This document shows positions 44,792-46,761 of a stretch of 46,761 nt of DNA, piece by piece. The stretch comes from Bradyrhizobium oropedii (GTDB taxonomy: Bacteria; Pseudomonadota; Alphaproteobacteria; Rhizobiales; Xanthobacteraceae). The stretch is from the NCBI RefSeq assembly GCF_020889685.1, contig NZ_JACMYO010000052.1:1-46761 (forward strand). Direction: 5' to 3'. How positions within the stretch are numbered: position 1 is the first letter of the stretch; each line of letters starts with the position of its first letter. A program made the translations under genes and the position numbers. The notes below the pieces were generated by a model, which saw only the letters and a list, made by a program, of their open reading frames with translations, was not told the origin of the DNA and searched no databases.

Positions 44792-45271
44792 ATGTCACAT
44801 GCCCGCAAGGAATACACCGACTTTGAGAGGCTCGCCCCTGATGTGTTCGCCGCGGTGCGTGCGCTCGGCCAGTTCGCGGCGAAGGCCGGCCTCGACAAGC
44901 AGCTGCTGGAGCTGGTCAAGATCCGCGCCTCGCAGATCAATGGCTGCGCCTTCTGCGTGCAGTATCACATCCTGCAGAGCGAGAGCCTCGGCGTGCCCGT
45001 CGACAAGCTGGACCTCGTCGTGGTGTGGCGCGAGGCGCCGCAGTTCTCGGCCCGCGAGCGCGCCGCGCTGGCCTGGGCCGAGGCACTGACGACCATGCCG
45101 AACGGCGTCAGCGACGAGGTCTATACGCAGGCCACCGCCGAATTCTCCGAACAGGAACTGACCTATCTGACCTCGGCGATCGCGTCGATCAATGTCTGGA
45201 ATCGGTTCGGCGCAGCCTATCGCTGGACGCCGCCGCTGCGCCGGCAGCGCGCGGACGCCTCGGCTTCGTAA
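44792..45271 (+). CDS. Carboxymuconolactone decarboxylase / AhpD-like protein
   Basis: A 159-residue CMD-family protein. The AhpD-type redox motif is intact: GCAFCVQYH with Cys52, Cys55 and His59, and the preceding LLELVKIRASQING helix. It may act as an alkylhydroperoxidase-like disulfide reductase rather than a true decarboxylase. It is divergently transcribed from marR and followed 45 bp downstream by the cupin gene, a common module for peroxide or electrophile stress. Confidence 0.9.
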   Translation: MSHARKEYTDFERLAPDVFAAVRALGQFAAKAGLDKQLLELVKIRASQINGCAFCVQYHILQSESLGVPVDKLDLVVVWREAPQFSARERAALAWAEALTTMPNGVSDEVYTQATAEFSEQELTYLTSAIASINVWNRFGAAYRWTPPLRRQRADASAS

Positions 45272-45316
45272 GCGTCGCGACGGATCAGAACGACAATAGA
45301 CAGGGGAGACCAACCG

Positions 45317-45823
45317 ATGAGCTCGATGGCGATGACACCATCTCTCTCATTCGCACGGCCGCCGCGTCCGGTGTCGCTGGCCGTGGTCGCGGGACTGGCC
45401 TGCGCCTTCGTGATCGGCAAGGCGTTGCCGACCCCGATGGATGCGATCTCCGCGGTGATCGCGCCGCTCTGCGCCAGCGCGAATGCGGCGTCGCCGCTCG
45501 ACGAGGTCGAGGTCATCAGCTCGCATGCGCTGCCCAACGTGGCGGGCAAGCGCGTCACGGTGGTGCGCGTGTTCTACGGTCCGGGCGGCTTCACGCCGCC
45601 GCACCGCCATTCGGGTTCGGTGACCGCCTACATCACGAAGGGCGAGATCCGCTCCCAGCTCGGCGGCGGGCCGGTCGAGACCTTCAAGGTCGGCCAGTCG
45701 TTCTTCGAGCCGCCGGGCTCGACCCACATGGTCTCGGCCAATGCAAGCACCACGGAGCCCGCGGAACTGATCGCAGTGTTCGTGGCCGACGAAGGCGCGC
45801 AGCTGACCACGATGCTCCAATAG
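45317..45823 (+). CDS. Cupin domain protein, membrane-anchored or exported
   Basis: A 168-residue protein. An N-terminal hydrophobic segment (SLAVVAGLACAFVIG) acts as a signal or anchor. The cupin barrel shows PPHRHSGSVTAYITKGEI (motif 1 HxH) and GQSFFEPPGSTHMVSAN (motif 2 His), so a metal site is likely, though the usual motif 1 Glu is replaced. It follows the AhpD-like gene and is probably co-regulated by MarR. The substrate is unknown. Confidence 0.85.
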   Translation: MSSMAMTPSLSFARPPRPVSLAVVAGLACAFVIGKALPTPMDAISAVIAPLCASANAASPLDEVEVISSHALPNVAGKRVTVVRVFYGPGGFTPPHRHSGSVTAYITKGEIRSQLGGGPVETFKVGQSFFEPPGSTHMVSANASTTEPAELIAVFVADEGAQLTTMLQ

Positions 45824-45964
45824 CCGCTATCGATCGACGGGGCTGCAAGCACACTGGACCAGTTTGGTGCCCAGCTTGAGTGAAAGTGGACCTTGCGTGC
45901 AATGCGGCGCGTCGATTGATTGCGTGACAGGTTGCGCTGCAGGTTGCTGACGAGGGACAATGTG

Positions 45965-46761
45965 ATGATCAGTCTGAAGGGACTCTCTGCCTTCCCGATA
46001 ACGCCCTCGAACCGGGATGGGCAGGTCGATACGGGCGCTCTGCGCGCATTGCTCGAACCTTTGATTGCGGCGAAGGTGGATTCGATCGGGCTGCTCGGAA
46101 GCACCGGTTCATATCCGTATTTCAGCCGCGAAGAGCGGCGGCGGGCGGTGCAGGCGGCGACCACTTTGGCCGAGGGCAGGATGCCGATCCTGGTCGGCAT
46201 CGGCGCGCTGCGCACCGACGAGGCGGTGCGTTTGGCGCAAGATGCGCGTGATGCCGGTGCGGCGGCGGGCCTTTTGGCGGCGGTTTCCTATACGCCCCTG
46301 ACTGATGATGAGGTCTTCGAGCATTTTCAGACCGTGGCCCGCGAGAGCAGGTTGCCGATCTGCATCTACGATAATCCCGGAACCACCCATTTCAGGTTCA
46401 CGCCGGCTCTGATCGGCCGTCTCGGCCGTGTCGAGGGAATCGTCGCGGTGAAGAGCCCGGCGCTGGACGCTGCGAACCTGTCAGGCCATCTCCGGGAATT
46501 GCGGGCCGTCGTTCCGGGGGGCGTCGCGTTGGGCTACAGCGCCGACTGGAATTGCACCGAGGCGCTGTTGGCAGGTGGGGACACCTGGTACAGCGTCCTC
46601 GCAGGCATCTGCCCGCGGATTTGCCTGGATATCGTCCGCGCTGTGAGGAGCGGCGATGCGGCCCGGGCGCGACAGCTCGATGCGCGCTTGCTGCCGATTT
46701 GGGAGCTGTTCAAGGCATACTCGGGTCTGCGCGTCGTCTACGCGCTTGCAGTCTCAGGGGG
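45965..46761 (+). CDS. Dihydrodipicolinate synthase (DapA/NanA) family aldolase, 3' end outside window
   Basis: The first 265 codons are present and open to the window end. The DapA-family TIM barrel is recognised by SLKGLSAFPITPSNRDGQVD, IGLLGSTGSYPYFSREERR, Tyr135 in IYDNPGTT and Schiff-base Lys163 in VAVKSPAL; the 28-residue Tyr-Lys spacing equals that of E. coli DapA. The GTTGE motif is replaced by GSTGS, so it is probably a paralogue acting on another 2-keto acid rather than true lysine DapA. There is no sign of disruption. Confidence 0.88.
   Translation, partial: MISLKGLSAFPITPSNRDGQVDTGALRALLEPLIAAKVDSIGLLGSTGSYPYFSREERRRAVQAATTLAEGRMPILVGIGALRTDEAVRLAQDARDAGAAAGLLAAVSYTPLTDDEVFEHFQTVARESRLPICIYDNPGTTHFRFTPALIGRLGRVEGIVAVKSPALDAANLSGHLRELRAVVPGGVALGYSADWNCTEALLAGGDTWYSVLAGICPRICLDIVRAVRSGDAARARQLDARLLPIWELFKAYSGLRVVYALAVSG

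Overview
The window looks like chromosomal core and near-core DNA of a Bradyrhizobium-like alphaproteobacterium (Nitrobacteraceae/Bradyrhizobiaceae). The reasons are very high GC with strong GC3 bias (many long antisense shadow frames), a sufB-C-D-S-sufT-sufA operon preceded by a second desulfurase, small Omp25/31-type outer membrane proteins, a class I PHA synthase, tandem type-1/type-2 ArgC, and dispersed intergenic repeats of the kind seen in Bradyrhizobium. Genus is inferred; no rRNA or tRNA gene is present to confirm it.

Layout. 1-6250: Fe-S cluster assembly operon (desulfurase C-terminus, sufB, sufC, sufD, sufS, sufT-like, sufA-like), with translational overlaps from sufD to sufT. 6301-9856: a hairpin repeat, a TfoX-domain protein with a histone-H1-like tail, a GGDEF diguanylate cyclase and an RhlE-type DEAD-box helicase. 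9857-10358: gene-free. 10359-17201: a large autotransporter and a minus-strand set of regulators (AraC, TetR, AraC), the two AraC proteins being paralogues of which one has lost its sensor domain. 17329-20169: a secreted caspase-like protein and a flavin monooxygenase. 20370-22960: two paralogous outer membrane beta-barrels flanking an SDR, with clear intrinsic terminators. 23187-26461: parE, a small heme-copper-oxidase-like membrane protein and a DedA protein. 26617-31394: an exported metallo-beta-lactamase-fold protein, a dispersed repeat, a candidate leaderless upstream ORF, a PaiB-like protein, argC type 1, argC type 2 and a methyltransferase. 31435-34354: a MAPEG protein, an 18-bp tandem repeat array, phaC and a lipoprotein. 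34568-40985: a biosynthetic and housekeeping run (alaC-like aminotransferase, hom, glpX, HAD dehalogenase, recJ). 41003-46761: an SDR, a lipoprotein, a lytic transglycosylase, a divergent MarR / AhpD-like / cupin module with two operator palindromes, and the start of a DapA-family aldolase cut by the window end.

How genes work together: desulfurases supply sulfur to the SufBC2D scaffold, and the A-type and SufT proteins probably help cluster delivery. The argC pair, hom and the aminotransferase belong to amino-acid biosynthesis, and glpX to gluconeogenesis or the Calvin cycle. The MarR gene probably controls the divergent AhpD-cupin pair. No phage, integrase, IS element or CRISPR array was seen. 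The least explained parts are the consensus promoter and leaderless ORF with four consecutive Arg codons upstream of the argC region, the 18-bp in-frame repeat array at the phaC 3' end, the truncated AraC paralogue with its AT-rich palindromic promoter, and a perfect 17-bp palindrome upstream of phaC.
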